From contig AYMW01000002.1 of the NCBI GenBank assembly GCA_000496475.1, positions 124,001 to 188,000 on the forward strand: DNA of 64,000 nt, in the 5' to 3' direction. The number at the start of each line of letters is the position of its first letter. Within the stretch, counting starts at the first letter, position 1. Under the pieces are notes generated by a model. That model saw only the letters and a list, made by a program, of their open reading frames with translations. It was not told where the DNA came from and did no database searches. The DNA is from Betaproteobacteria bacterium MOLA814 (GTDB lineage Bacteria > Pseudomonadota > Gammaproteobacteria > Burkholderiales > Burkholderiaceae_C). Position numbers and translations under genes: made by a program. Of the stretch, positions 41,992 to 51,243 are shown piece by piece.

Positions 41992-42755
41992 AACGCTTGG
42001 CTGCTGCGCTGGGCATGCAGAAACACCTCTGTGTCACCGCGCGCCAACGCCTGCGCACACAAGGCCTGCAATATACGTCCGCCTTGGCCAGTACCGCGCA
42101 ACACGCGCAGCACTGCCATTCGGCCTATTTTGGCTTGGCCATTGTCGCTGGGCAGCAAGCGTCCGGTGGCCACCGCTTGCCCCAGCCCGTTGACCAGCAC
42201 CGCGTGCAATGACTGCGCATCCATGGCATCCCATTCGTCTTGAGCATCAATGCCTTGCTCTTGCACGAAGACGGCAGTCCTTACCTCGCCGGCTTGTTGG
42301 CCCAATGTATCCCAACCGCCCAAGTGCAGCTGCGTTATGTCTTTGCCCGCCTCGAAGTTCTCAATCACTTGTCGCAATGCCGCAGGTATAGGTTGGCTGG
42401 TTTGTGTGCGGGGGTCGGCAAACACGTAAACCAGCTCAATGCTGGTGAGCAATGTGTCACCACGCAGGATGTGTGCGTCAAATACCAAGCTCGATGTGCC
42501 CAAACGCTTGCAATGCAAGCCAACTGTGAGCACGTCGTCGTACAAGGCCGATGCATGGTACTCGACTGTGGTTTTCTTGAGGTAAGTGTCCCCCCCTAAC
42601 AATGTCATGGCCTCGTGATACGGCAGACCAAGCGCACGCCAGTATCCTGCAATGGCCGTGTCTGCGTAGGTCAGGTAGTGGGCGTTAAAGACAATGTGTT
42701 GTGAGTCAATTTCAGACCAGCGCACGCGCAGTCGTTCATGGTAACGGTATGTCAT
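41904..42755 (-). CDS. Fusion of YbgC-like acyl-CoA thioesterase and GNAT acetyltransferase
   Basis: A 283-residue two-domain protein. Residues ~1-135 are a hotdog-fold thioesterase of the 4-hydroxybenzoyl-CoA/YbgC type; the catalytic aspartate is in RWSEIDSQHIVFNAHYLTYAD. Residues ~145-283 are a GNAT domain like ElaA: REAVFVQEQ-type segment (RTAVFVQEQGIDAQDEWD), ATGRLLPSD, and the acetyl-CoA loop RGTGQGGRILQAL, with the final YNALGFSAVGEPF. Such a fusion joins an acyl-CoA consuming and an acyl-transferring activity. The thioesterase substrate and acetyl acceptor are not predictable. Eighty-eight bases of the 3' end are shared with the convergent NRDE gene. Confidence 0.85.
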   Translation of the reverse strand: MTYRYHERLRVRWSEIDSQHIVFNAHYLTYADTAIAGYWRALGLPYHEAMTLLGGDTYLKKTTVEYHASALYDDVLTVGLHCKRLGTSSLVFDAHILRGDTLLTSIELVYVFADPRTQTSQPIPAALRQVIENFEAGKDITQLHLGGWDTLGQQAGEVRTAVFVQEQGIDAQDEWDAMDAQSLHAVLVNGLGQAVATGRLLPSDNGQAKIGRMAVLRVLRGTGQGGRILQALCAQALARGDTEVFLHAQRSSQAFYNALGFSAVGEPFMEVGIAHVSMSKRLG

Positions 42756-42773
42756 AGGTGTAGGCGTTGGTGT

Positions 42774-43730
42774 TTAGGTAAATGCGAGCTGCAGTGCTGC
42801 ACCGGCTTTGGCATGGGCTATCTTGGCTTCTGGTACCGCGCGTTCCCAGTTTACAAAACCATGCACCACGCCGCGGTACACCTCAAGGTCAACGACCACA
42901 CCAGCAGCGCGCAGCTTGTCGCCGTAAGCAACCCCCTCATCAAACAAAGGGTCACATTCGGCCAAACCTATCCAAGCGGGTGCCACTGCAGCATGGTCAA
43001 GCGCGTTGAGCGGCGCAAAACGCCAGTCTTCGCGCTCAGCTTTGTCGGGTATGTAGTGGTTGAAAAAGTAGGCAATGTCGGCTGCTGTCAATACATAGCC
43101 ATCTGCGTACTTGGCGTGCGACTGGGTGTCTGCCTGTGCGCCACAGCCCGGGTAAATAAGCAGTTGTAAAGCCAAGTCAATGTGGGTGTCGCGCGCATGC
43201 AGGGCACAAACAGCAGCCAATGTGCCGCCTGCGCTGTCGCCACCCACAGCAATGGCGTGATGGCTGATGTGCTCGGGTGCCAGCGTGGCCACGTGCTGAT
43301 GCAACCACGCCAGGCTGTCGAATGCATCTAGAACGGCTGTTGGAAAAACATGCTCTGGTGCCAGTCTGTAGTCCACAGATACCACCGCACACCCTGCGGC
43401 CAAGGCTATGTGCTGGCACAAGGCTTTGTGTGTGGCCGATGAGCCAATGGTGAAGCCACCGCCGTGAAAATACAACAACACGCCGCGGGCGTGCACATGA
43501 GGCACCCACAGCTTCGCGTGCAGTGAATGACCATCGCGCGTGGGAATGCTGAGCGTTGTGTCTACCGCCATAGGTGGCGGGTCAATACTCAGTACCCCTG
43601 CTGCGGCGCCATAGAACAGCCTAGCCGCTTGAACAGGCATGAGGTGCATAGGTGGTCTGGCGGCTTGCGCCATGCGCGCCAATAATTCTTTAATTTGAGG
43701 AGTCAGCATAAGAGTCGGTTGTGGGGTCAT
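42774..43730 (-). CDS. Alpha/beta hydrolase, hormone-sensitive-lipase type esterase (second copy)
   Basis: A 318-residue family IV esterase with HGGGFTIGSSATHKA, the nucleophile in VGGDSAGGTLAAV, the acid in ECDPLFDEGVAYGDKL and the histidine in VVHGFVNWE. It resembles the esterase at 32.1-33.0 kb along its whole length, so the two are paralogues. It lies 18 bases upstream of the thioesterase-GNAT gene on the same strand. Start ATG 43730 is chosen; an in-frame ATG at 43751 is possible. Confidence 0.9.
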   Translation of the reverse strand: MTPQPTLMLTPQIKELLARMAQAARPPMHLMPVQAARLFYGAAAGVLSIDPPPMAVDTTLSIPTRDGHSLHAKLWVPHVHARGVLLYFHGGGFTIGSSATHKALCQHIALAAGCAVVSVDYRLAPEHVFPTAVLDAFDSLAWLHQHVATLAPEHISHHAIAVGGDSAGGTLAAVCALHARDTHIDLALQLLIYPGCGAQADTQSHAKYADGYVLTAADIAYFFNHYIPDKAEREDWRFAPLNALDHAAVAPAWIGLAECDPLFDEGVAYGDKLRAAGVVVDLEVYRGVVHGFVNWERAVPEAKIAHAKAGAALQLAFT

Positions 43731-43842
43731 GAAGGAGACGCACCAACGCATGGCACACAGGCTAGGATACGTGAACTATCAACTTTTAACTGTCGCACCA
43801 TGTGGATGCGCCTGTTTAGCCAAGCATTTGGAGCACACCACC

Positions 43843-44979
43843 ATGGCATTCATCAAGTACATCACTGACATTGAATTTGACTTTGGCGCTGTGGCCACAT
43901 TGCCTGCCAGTTGCGCTGCGCATGGCATCAGTAAACCCCTGGTGGTCACCGATGCAGGTATCAAAGCCGCTGGGTTATTGGACAAGGTATTGGCCCACTT
44001 GGGCACCTTGCCTGTCGTGGTGTTTGACCAGACCCCCAGCAACCCTACCGAGGCGGCCGTTCGCGCCGCTTCAGACCTGTATATCAGTCAAGGCTGTGAC
44101 GGCATCGTGGCCTTGGGTGGCGGCTCTAGCATCGACTGCGCAAAGGGCGTGGCCATATTGGCCACGCATGGCGGCGTGTTGACCACCTATGCCACCATAG
44201 AGGGCGGTTCACCTAAAATTACCAACCAAGTGGCTCCCATTATTGCCATACCCACCACCGCCGGCACTGGCAGTGAAGTGGCACGCGGTGCGATTGTGAT
44301 TGTGAATGACGGGCGCAAACTGGGTTTTCACAGCTGGTACTTGGTGCCCAAAGTCGCTATTTGCGACCCAGAACTGACTGTGGGTTTGCCGCCAATGCTC
44401 ACCGCAGCAACCGGCATGGATGCCGTGGCCCACTGCATGGAGACCTTCATGGCTGCGCCGTTCAACCCCCCTGCCGATGGTATTGCCTTAGATGGGCTTA
44501 CCCGCGCTTGGGCACACATTGAAGAGGCAACGAACAACGGTACCAACTTGGAGGCACGCCGTCACATGATGAGTGCGTCTATGCAAGGCGCCATGGCGTT
44601 TCAAAAGGGCTTGGGCTGCGTGCATAGTTTGAGTCACAGCTTAGGCGGTGTGTCCCCTCGCCTGCACCACGGCACACTCAACGCCATGTTTTTGCCTGCC
44701 GTCATCGCTTTCAATGCCAGCAGCGAATCGGTGCAGCGTGAACAACGTTTACAACGCATGGCTCAAGCCATGGGGCTGGCTGGCGCCCACCAGTTGGGTG
44801 ATGCCATCAAGGACATGAACCAGCGTTTGGGCTTGCCATCTGGTCTTGGTGCCATGGGTGTACAAACAGGCCAATTCAATGCGGTCATTGCTGGCGCGCT
44901 GGCAGACCATTGCCATGCCACCAACCCGCGAATTGCCTCTACAGACGATTACCAAGCCATGTTGCACGACAGCATGTAA
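43843..44979 (+). CDS. Iron-containing alcohol dehydrogenase
   Basis: A 378-residue group III (Fe-type) dehydrogenase. NAD contact is in GGGSSIDCAKGVAIL and PTTAGTGSEVARGAIV; the metal ligands are in GMDAVAHCMETF (Asp and His), CVHSLSHSLGG and HHGTLNAMFLP. Relatives act on 1,3-propanediol, lactaldehyde, maleylacetate or 4-hydroxybutyrate; the substrate here is open. ATG 43843 has TTGGAG nine bases upstream; in-frame codons upstream to 43729 would run back over the divergent esterase promoter. Confidence 0.92.
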   Translation: MAFIKYITDIEFDFGAVATLPASCAAHGISKPLVVTDAGIKAAGLLDKVLAHLGTLPVVVFDQTPSNPTEAAVRAASDLYISQGCDGIVALGGGSSIDCAKGVAILATHGGVLTTYATIEGGSPKITNQVAPIIAIPTTAGTGSEVARGAIVIVNDGRKLGFHSWYLVPKVAICDPELTVGLPPMLTAATGMDAVAHCMETFMAAPFNPPADGIALDGLTRAWAHIEEATNNGTNLEARRHMMSASMQGAMAFQKGLGCVHSLSHSLGGVSPRLHHGTLNAMFLPAVIAFNASSESVQREQRLQRMAQAMGLAGAHQLGDAIKDMNQRLGLPSGLGAMGVQTGQFNAVIAGALADHCHATNPRIASTDDYQAMLHDSM

Positions 44980-44990
44980 GACGCAGGGGG

Positions 44991-46124
44991 TTACAGAGGC
45001 TGCACCACATTCATGTCGGGATTGTCCAGCCACATGCTCAGTTCATCAACCAAGCGTTGGCTTTCATCGACCGCTTGTTGCCATACCTTGACACGCCCAG
45101 CAAAGTCGTCTTTGTAGGTCATGAAGTCGTGCCTGTCAGGCAGTTTGCCGCTTGGCAGCGTGCGCACCCATTCAGGCCTGGGTGCGATGACCACCATGCT
45201 GTCTAAAGCGCTTGTGGCGCCATGCCGATGTTTAAGCGTTTTGTCTAGCCAACCTGGGACTACAGCTCGCTGAAAATGCGGGTACAACACCACTTGATTC
45301 GGTGCTGTCTTGTAGTGCAAATGCAAATGGTAGTCTGTGATGCCACCATCCCAATAGGCGCCAGTTGGGCCTCCTGGAATGTTGTGCACAGCATCAAGTG
45401 CAAACGGGATGGAGCAACTCGCTTGCAAGGCTTGAAAGAAGTTGTTGGCGTCTAAGCGGTATTGGCGTGTTGACAAGTCGTTGTGGGCAAACGGCAGGCT
45501 GGGCACCACGCGGCCGGGTTCAGACGCCGTAAAGACCACTCGCTCAATGCACGAGCCCAATGCTTTTCTGGAGACCGCATTGGCAAAAAAAGCACAGGCA
45601 TAACCAAGTGGTGTGCGCAAGCTGCCTTGCTTGTTAAGCATGTGTAAGCCATGGCTGGTCATGATGTGCAGCCTGTAGCGCGGGTGCGCCAAGACGTCGT
45701 CTACGTGGCCGTCGTAAAAGGCATGCAAGCTGCGGGCAAATGCCTCGCTCACACTGGACGAACTGGGCATGCGCTTGCCAGGTGGGATGTCATAGCGCTG
45801 GCGCACATAGTCAGATTCAAGTCGCTGAAAACCAGCCATACTGTCGGGCATGCAGGCAGTGGCCATGCGCCACGCGCCAATAGATGCACCTATGAGGTCA
45901 ATGGCTTGATCGGCTTGGGGAAGCCATTCGCCAAACAAAAATTGGTCAAGCCGTGTCAGCATCAAGCCCTTGGGCCCACCCGCAGCAGCTGGAATAGCGG
46001 CTACGTGGCGCGCTTGCAGCCCTTCGCGCTGCAGCAAATCCCTGGCTACGGGCCCTGCATAAATAGCCAGGGCTTTGGGCGCACTGGCGCTCACGGGCGT
46101 TGGTCGGTAGAGGGTTTTTTCCAC
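44991..46124 (-). CDS. Patatin-like phospholipase family protein
   Basis: A 377-residue protein with the patatin-type nucleophile elbow LIGASIGAWR (Ser81), a glycine-rich oxyanion region earlier (IPAAAGGPKGL), and the dyad aspartate in YWDGGITDYHLHLHY. This would make it a lipid acyl hydrolase, though the acidic dyad reads DGG, not the usual DGG/A with confidence equal to well-studied members. No signal peptide is seen. The start is a GTG at 46124, which overlaps the end of the aldo/keto reductase gene by 34 bases; no later start keeps the catalytic domain whole. Confidence 0.85.
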   Translation of the reverse strand: MEKTLYRPTPVSASAPKALAIYAGPVARDLLQREGLQARHVAAIPAAAGGPKGLMLTRLDQFLFGEWLPQADQAIDLIGASIGAWRMATACMPDSMAGFQRLESDYVRQRYDIPPGKRMPSSSSVSEAFARSLHAFYDGHVDDVLAHPRYRLHIMTSHGLHMLNKQGSLRTPLGYACAFFANAVSRKALGSCIERVVFTASEPGRVVPSLPFAHNDLSTRQYRLDANNFFQALQASCSIPFALDAVHNIPGGPTGAYWDGGITDYHLHLHYKTAPNQVVLYPHFQRAVVPGWLDKTLKHRHGATSALDSMVVIAPRPEWVRTLPSGKLPDRHDFMTYKDDFAGRVKVWQQAVDESQRLVDELSMWLDNPDMNVVQPL

Positions 46125-47149
46125 AAATTGACATCACCGTCTATGGCGTACTGGTCAATAGCTGTGAGTTCTTGCTCGGTAAAGCTCAGTTGCTGTAAAG
46201 CGCCAGCCAGCTCTGTAATTTGCTCTGGGCGACTGGCACCAATGAGCGCGGATGTGACGCGCTCGTGGCGCAACACCCAAGCCACGGCCATTTGAGCCAA
46301 GCTTTGACCGCGTGACAGTGCCATGTCATTCAGTGCCTTGATGCGTGACAAGTTGGCGTCGCTTAAATGCGTTTCTTTAAACGAGCCGCCACCGGGGCGG
46401 TTCATGCGCGCATCAGCGGGCACACCGTTCAGGTATTTGTTGGTCAACAAGCCCTGGGCCAACGGGCTAAACGCGATGCAGCCCATGCCCTCGTCTTCCA
46501 AGGTGCTGAGCAAGTCTTGTTCTACCCAGCGGTTGAGCATGCTGTAGGAGGGTTGGTGGATCAGCGGTGTCACACCCATACGCCGTAACAAGGCGGCTGC
46601 CTCGGCAGTCTTGGCCGCAGAGTAGCTAGAAATACCGACGTATAACGCTTTGCCTTGTTGAACTGCGCTGGCCAATGCACCCATGGTTTCTTCAAGCGGT
46701 GTATCGGGGTCGAAACGGTGTGAGTAAAAAATGTCCACATAGTCCAACCCCATGCGTTGCAGGCTTTGGTCTAGGCTTGCCAACAGGTACTTGCGTGAAC
46801 CGCCACCTTGACCATAAGGTCCAGGCCACATGTCCCAGCCTGCTTTGCTGGAGATGATCAACTCGTCGCGGTAGGGTTTGAAGTCACGGCGCAGGTGTTC
46901 GCCAAAATTAATTTCAGCGCTACCTGCAGGTGGGCCGTAGTTGTTGGCCAGATCAAAGTGCGTGATGCCCAAGTCAAACGCTGTGCGCAGCATGTCACGC
47001 TGCGTTTGCATGGAAGTGGCATCGCCAAAGTTATGCCACAACCCCAAAGTGATGGCTGGCAAGCGCAGGCCACTGTTGCCTGTGCGTCGGTAGGCCATGC
47101 CTGCATCGTAGCGTTTGGCGTTGGGGTGGTAGGTGTCGATTTGGGTCAT
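46091..47149 (-). CDS. Aldo/keto reductase (YghZ-like)
   Basis: A 352-residue NADP-linked TIM-barrel reductase of the AKR14-like (L-glyceraldehyde 3-phosphate reductase, YghZ) branch. The catalytic Asp and Tyr are in HFDLANNYGPPAGSAE, the lysine in IISSKAGWDMWPGPYG and the histidine in VDIFYSHRFDPDTP. The C-terminal cofactor region is ALIGASRPEQITEL. YghZ detoxifies methylglyoxal and other aldehydes. It lies 40 bases from the tex gene and is followed by the overlapping patatin gene. Confidence 0.92.
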   Translation of the reverse strand: MTQIDTYHPNAKRYDAGMAYRRTGNSGLRLPAITLGLWHNFGDATSMQTQRDMLRTAFDLGITHFDLANNYGPPAGSAEINFGEHLRRDFKPYRDELIISSKAGWDMWPGPYGQGGGSRKYLLASLDQSLQRMGLDYVDIFYSHRFDPDTPLEETMGALASAVQQGKALYVGISSYSAAKTAEAAALLRRMGVTPLIHQPSYSMLNRWVEQDLLSTLEDEGMGCIAFSPLAQGLLTNKYLNGVPADARMNRPGGGSFKETHLSDANLSRIKALNDMALSRGQSLAQMAVAWVLRHERVTSALIGASRPEQITELAGALQQLSFTEQELTAIDQYAIDGDVNLWKKPSTDQRP

Positions 47150-47189
47150 GGTGAGCCTTTCAGTCTGTCAATACGTCAAAAGAGGCGCT

Positions 47190-49577
47190 TTATTTGGGTT
47201 GCAGCTTGGCAAAGGCCTGCGCCATGGCTGAGCCTGCAACTGGTGTGCTGTGTGAGGCATGGCTGCGCTGATTGTGTTGTGGACGCTGCGCAGACCGTGG
47301 TGCCTGTTCGAACTTATTATCGCGGGGTGAGTCCCGCTTGGTCGTCGCAGGCGCGTCGAGCTTCATGGTCAGGCTGATGCGTTTGCGCAGCGCATCAACT
47401 TCCACCACGCGCACTTTTACAATGTCGCCGGTCTTGACCACTTCATGGGCGTCTTTGACAAATCGGTTGCTGAGTTGGCTAACGTGCACCAACCCATCTT
47501 GGTGCACACCGATGTCTACGAACGCACCAAATGCAGCCACATTGCTGACCGTGCCCTCAAGCTCCATGCCTTCGCGCAAGTCTTTGATGTCTTCTACGCC
47601 GTCGTTGAACCTGGCCACAGCAAAGTCAGGCCGAGGATCGCGCCCAGGTTTTTCCAACTCCAGAAAAATATCTGAAACGGTGACATCGCCAAACTGCGGC
47701 GTCACAAACAGCTTGATCGGCATGGCTTTCAACAACTCAGGTTTGCCCATTAAGGCCTCAATAGGCTTGTTGGCATGGACCATGATGCGTTGCACCACGT
47801 CGTAGGTCTCTGGGTGCACACCGGTCATATCAAGTGGGTTGTCACCGCCGCGAATACGCAAAAAACCAGCGCTTTGCTCGTAGGTTTTAGCACCCAGACC
47901 ACTCACTTCCAGCAGCTGCTGACGACTTGTGAATGCACCGTTGCTGTCGCGCCAACGCACCACAGCTTTGGCCACAGCACTGGACAAGCCCGATACACGA
48001 GACAACAACGGAATGCTGGCGGTGTTCAAGTCAACGCCGACGGCGTTCACGCAATCTTCTACAACTGTGTTGAGTTGTTTGACGAGGTCGTTTTGGTTCA
48101 CATCATGCTGGTATTGGCCTACACCTATGGACTTGGGATCTATCTTCACCAACTCTGCCAATGGGTCTTGAACACGTCTTGCAATGCTGGCTGCGCCGCG
48201 CAAGGTCACGTCTACATCTGGCATTTCTTGGCTGGCAAACTCACTGGCGCTGTAAACAGACGCACCAGACTCGCTCACCACCAATTTTTGTGGTGTAACC
48301 AGATCGTCTTGCTTGGCCAGCAATTGAATAAGATCACCTGCGAGCTTATCGGTTTCACGGCTGGCGGTGCCATTGCCGATCGCGATCAGTGCAACCTTGT
48401 GCTTGATGCTGAGTTGCGTCAATGTGTGCAAGGCACCGTCCCAGTCGCGTTTGGGTTCGTGTGGATAAACAGTGGCGGTATCCACCAATTTGCCTGTGGC
48501 ATCAACCACGGCCACCTTCACACCTGTGCGGATACCTGGGTCTAGGCCCATTACAGATTTGCTGCCAGCAGGTGCTGCCAACAACAGATCGCGCATGTTG
48601 TCACCAAAAACTTTGATGGCTACTTGCTCCGCGGATTCGCGCAAGCGTGTAAACAGGTCGCGCTCTACCGACAAGCTCAGCTTCACGCGCCATGTCCAAG
48701 ACACGCATTTGCGCAGCAAGTCATCGCTTGCTCGTCCGCTGTGTCGCCAGCCAATTGCTTGGGCGATCATGCCTTCTGCCAGGCTGTGGGGCTTTGCAGA
48801 GGTGGCATGAAGGTTGTCTGCTGCTGGGTCTTCTGGCACCACAAGCTTGACATCCAACATATTGAGACTACGCCCTCTAAATACGGCCAGTGCGCGGTGT
48901 GACGGCACACGCCAAATGGGCTCGTCATAGTCAAAATAGTCTTGGAACTTGGCCGTATCTGCATGCTTTTCATCTTGTCCGGTGGCCAGTTTGCTGTGAA
49001 ACAAGCCCTCGGTCCACAACCACTCCCGCATGCGCTGAACCAAGGCGGCGTTTTCTGCCCAGCGCTCACTCAAAATATCACGCACGCCATCCAACACCGC
49101 TTGCGTGGTGGTGAAATCTTCGCCCGCCTCACCTTTTTCGCTTCGCACGAATACCAGCGCTTGGGCTAGCGGGTCTAAATCTGGATTGGCCAGCAACGCA
49201 TCTGCCAAAGGTTCTATACCAAACTCTTTGGCAATTTGCCCTTTGGTGCGGCGTTTGGGCTTAAAGGGCAAGTACAAGTCTTCGAGTTCTTGTTTGGTCG
49301 CGGCGCCGGCAATGGCACTGGCCAAAGCTGGGCTCAGCTTGCCTTGCTCTTCAATGCTACTGAGGACTACCAGGCGTCTGGCTATGAGCTCCCTGACGTA
49401 ACTTAAACGGGCCTCTAGCTCGCGCAATTGAATGTCGTCTAGTCCGTCTGTCACTTCTTTGCGGTAGCGGGCTATAAATGGCACGGTTGCGCCACTGTCT
49501 AACAAATCAATAGCAGCTTGTGCTTGCTGCGGGCGAATTCGTATTTCCTGCGCCAATTGCGCTGCGATATCGGTCAT
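47190..49577 (-). CDS. tex: Tex-family S1 RNA-binding transcription accessory protein
   Basis: A 795-residue protein of the Tex family. In order: N-terminal helical domain (FIARYRKEVTDGLDDIQLREL), a YqgF-like nuclease fold (MGLDPGIRTGVKVAVVD), helix-hairpin-helix repeats (SIPLLSRVSGLSSAVAKAVV, LLEVSGLGAKTYEQ), and an S1 domain near residues 655-730 (GMELEGTVSNVAAFGAFVDI, HVSQLSNRFV). The ~65-residue tail is basic and His/Pro/Arg-rich. Tex affects transcription and stress tolerance in several bacteria. Length is slightly above the usual ~770. Confidence 0.96.
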   Translation of the reverse strand: MTDIAAQLAQEIRIRPQQAQAAIDLLDSGATVPFIARYRKEVTDGLDDIQLRELEARLSYVRELIARRLVVLSSIEEQGKLSPALASAIAGAATKQELEDLYLPFKPKRRTKGQIAKEFGIEPLADALLANPDLDPLAQALVFVRSEKGEAGEDFTTTQAVLDGVRDILSERWAENAALVQRMREWLWTEGLFHSKLATGQDEKHADTAKFQDYFDYDEPIWRVPSHRALAVFRGRSLNMLDVKLVVPEDPAADNLHATSAKPHSLAEGMIAQAIGWRHSGRASDDLLRKCVSWTWRVKLSLSVERDLFTRLRESAEQVAIKVFGDNMRDLLLAAPAGSKSVMGLDPGIRTGVKVAVVDATGKLVDTATVYPHEPKRDWDGALHTLTQLSIKHKVALIAIGNGTASRETDKLAGDLIQLLAKQDDLVTPQKLVVSESGASVYSASEFASQEMPDVDVTLRGAASIARRVQDPLAELVKIDPKSIGVGQYQHDVNQNDLVKQLNTVVEDCVNAVGVDLNTASIPLLSRVSGLSSAVAKAVVRWRDSNGAFTSRQQLLEVSGLGAKTYEQSAGFLRIRGGDNPLDMTGVHPETYDVVQRIMVHANKPIEALMGKPELLKAMPIKLFVTPQFGDVTVSDIFLELEKPGRDPRPDFAVARFNDGVEDIKDLREGMELEGTVSNVAAFGAFVDIGVHQDGLVHVSQLSNRFVKDAHEVVKTGDIVKVRVVEVDALRKRISLTMKLDAPATTKRDSPRDNKFEQAPRSAQRPQHNQRSHASHSTPVAGSAMAQAFAKLQPK

Positions 49578-49768
49578 GTGTTGGCTTGGCAGCCCTGTTA
49601 CAGGCTGTCTGGTTGGGTGGTAAGTGATGGCTTTTATGGCTGAGTCCAGCAGTTTGCCATAGGCCTTGAGGTCAAACCCTAGGATAATTTTTTTCGCGGG
49701 TTGCGACTTGTTGTAATTAATAACCTAGTACTATTAAAATAATATAAATATTATGTTTTGAGTACTTT

Positions 49769-50254
49769 ATGAACAACGACAAGCGCAGCGTTTCTCGCTA
49801 TTTGTATATTGCAGCAGTTGCCATTATCAGTTTGGCCGCCTATGTGTGGGCCGTCAGCAGCATGGCCAATCACCAGCAAAGCCCTTACGCTTTAGACAAG
49901 GTTAGCGAAACGCCCATACCCAAGTGGGATTTTTTTAGCTTGTGGAATGACTCGCTGGCCAGCAGTTGCAATACGGTTGCAAAACAACTGGGTATGAAGC
50001 CGCAAGCTTGTCGCACCGCCATAGTCAACAAACGCATGGAGTGTTACAAGCACGTTGGAGCTCAAGCGCCTGATCAGGTGGGCGACACCGGCTTGGCTGA
50101 CGACCTGTCACGCAAGTACATGCAGTGCGTCACACCTTACCAGTATTGCCAAGCACTCAGCACCACCCGCACACCCCTGTTGGCGTTGTGCAGTGCTGGC
50201 GCACGTGACGGCGTGCGCAGCGCTTATAGGGGTATGGCACAGCAAGCCAGCTGA
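49769..50254 (+). CDS. Hypothetical membrane-anchored, cysteine-rich small protein
   Basis: I do not recognise this 161-residue protein. One hydrophobic helix covers residues ~9-31 (YLYIAAVAIISLAAYVWAV), leaving a ~130-residue exported domain with at least six cysteines (SSCNTVAKQLG, QACRTAI, MECYKHVG, YMQCVTPYQYCQ, LLALCSAG), which could form disulfides. The gene is divergent from tex across a 191-base, A+T-rich gap, and its stop abuts the convergent SDR stop (TGATCA). No function is offered. Confidence 0.55.
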   Translation: MNNDKRSVSRYLYIAAVAIISLAAYVWAVSSMANHQQSPYALDKVSETPIPKWDFFSLWNDSLASSCNTVAKQLGMKPQACRTAIVNKRMECYKHVGAQAPDQVGDTGLADDLSRKYMQCVTPYQYCQALSTTRTPLLALCSAGARDGVRSAYRGMAQQAS

Positions 50255-51163
50255 TCAGCCTTCAGACCGGCGTAAAGCTTCTCGAAGCTGGCTACCCACA
50301 ACAGGGCGCAACTCAAACGGATCAGGCGGCTGTTGACCTGCCACCAATGCTGTGAACCTCGCTTCGACACTGGCCAATGCCTGCGGGTGGCTGTAGATGT
50401 AGAACTGGTCATCCCTAACCGCATCAAATACCTTGAGAGCGATATCTGCCGCGCTGACACGTCCGGAGCTGACGGCTTTTTCTGACATAGCCTGTCCAAT
50501 GAGCTGGCTTTGTGTCGCTGTACCGGCTTTTAATTCAGTAGGTCTGTTGCGATGGCTTTGACTGATACCAGTTGGTACAAAGTACGGACACAACACACTG
50601 GCACTGATTTGATCGGTGACCAGGTGTAAATCTTGGTACAAGGTCTCAGTCAACGCAACAACAGCGTGTTTGGATACGTTGTAGATCCCCATGTTTGGGG
50701 CCGTTAACAAACCAGCCATTGAGGCGGTGTTGACAATATGCCCCTGGTAATTTGGATCGGCTTTGGCCGCGGCCAGCATCATGGGCGTAAACAAACGCAC
50801 GCCATGAACCACACCCATCAAGTTCACACCCAACACCCATTGCCAATCCGCTGCGGTATTTTCCCAAATGAGGCCACCAGCGCCAACACCCGCGTTGTTG
50901 AATACAACATGTGGTGCGCCAAACTTCGCCAACACATCCGCCGCCATGTGCGCCATCGCGGACTCGTCCGACACATCAATCACCCGGCTCAAGACCTGCG
51001 CGCCAGTGGCGGCTATTTCTGCCTCCGCGGCTTGTAATGCATCGGCTTGCACGTCTAGCAACACCAAGTTCATCCCTTTGGCCGCACCAATACGTGCACA
51101 CGCCAAACCAAAGCCAGAGCCAGCACCAGTGAGTACGGCCGTTTTACCTTCAAAGTTATGCAT
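50255..51163 (-). CDS. SDR-family dehydrogenase
   Basis: A 302-residue classical SDR: GAGSGFGLACARIGAAKGMNLVL for cofactor binding, FNNAGVGAGGLIW, the conserved serine in NTASMAGLLTAPNMG and the catalytic YNVSKHAVV. The larger size and long C-terminal part fit the group acting on bulky alcohols. It is the last gene of the leftward acyl-CoA cluster, after a probable terminator. Substrate unknown. Confidence 0.9.
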   Translation of the reverse strand: MHNFEGKTAVLTGAGSGFGLACARIGAAKGMNLVLLDVQADALQAAEAEIAATGAQVLSRVIDVSDESAMAHMAADVLAKFGAPHVVFNNAGVGAGGLIWENTAADWQWVLGVNLMGVVHGVRLFTPMMLAAAKADPNYQGHIVNTASMAGLLTAPNMGIYNVSKHAVVALTETLYQDLHLVTDQISASVLCPYFVPTGISQSHRNRPTELKAGTATQSQLIGQAMSEKAVSSGRVSAADIALKVFDAVRDDQFYIYSHPQALASVEARFTALVAGQQPPDPFELRPVVGSQLREALRRSEG

Positions 51164-51181
51164 ACGGTTGTCTCTGTTGTT

Positions 51182-51227
51182 GAAAAAAACTCACAGTTGA
51201 AATTGAGAATGCATCCCGAATTTCAAC
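51182..51227 (-). terminator. Perfect 9-base hairpin with T-run between the MDR and SDR genes
   Basis: GTTGAAATT (51196-51204) and AATTTCAAC (51219-51227) form a perfect nine-pair stem with a 14-base loop; read leftward a run of seven T follows seven bases later. It may end the reductase transcript or, less likely, act as an operator of the SDR gene. Confidence 0.5.
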
Positions 51228-51243
51228 AATTGGCTATCAGCTA

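Noticed and set aside
43729-43842. Earlier start for the iron alcohol dehydrogenase, with AAGGAGA at 43732-43738
   Set aside because: A fair ribosome site is present, but the peptide made would be unlike the family N-terminus, which begins at MAFIKYITDIEF with its own TTGGAG.
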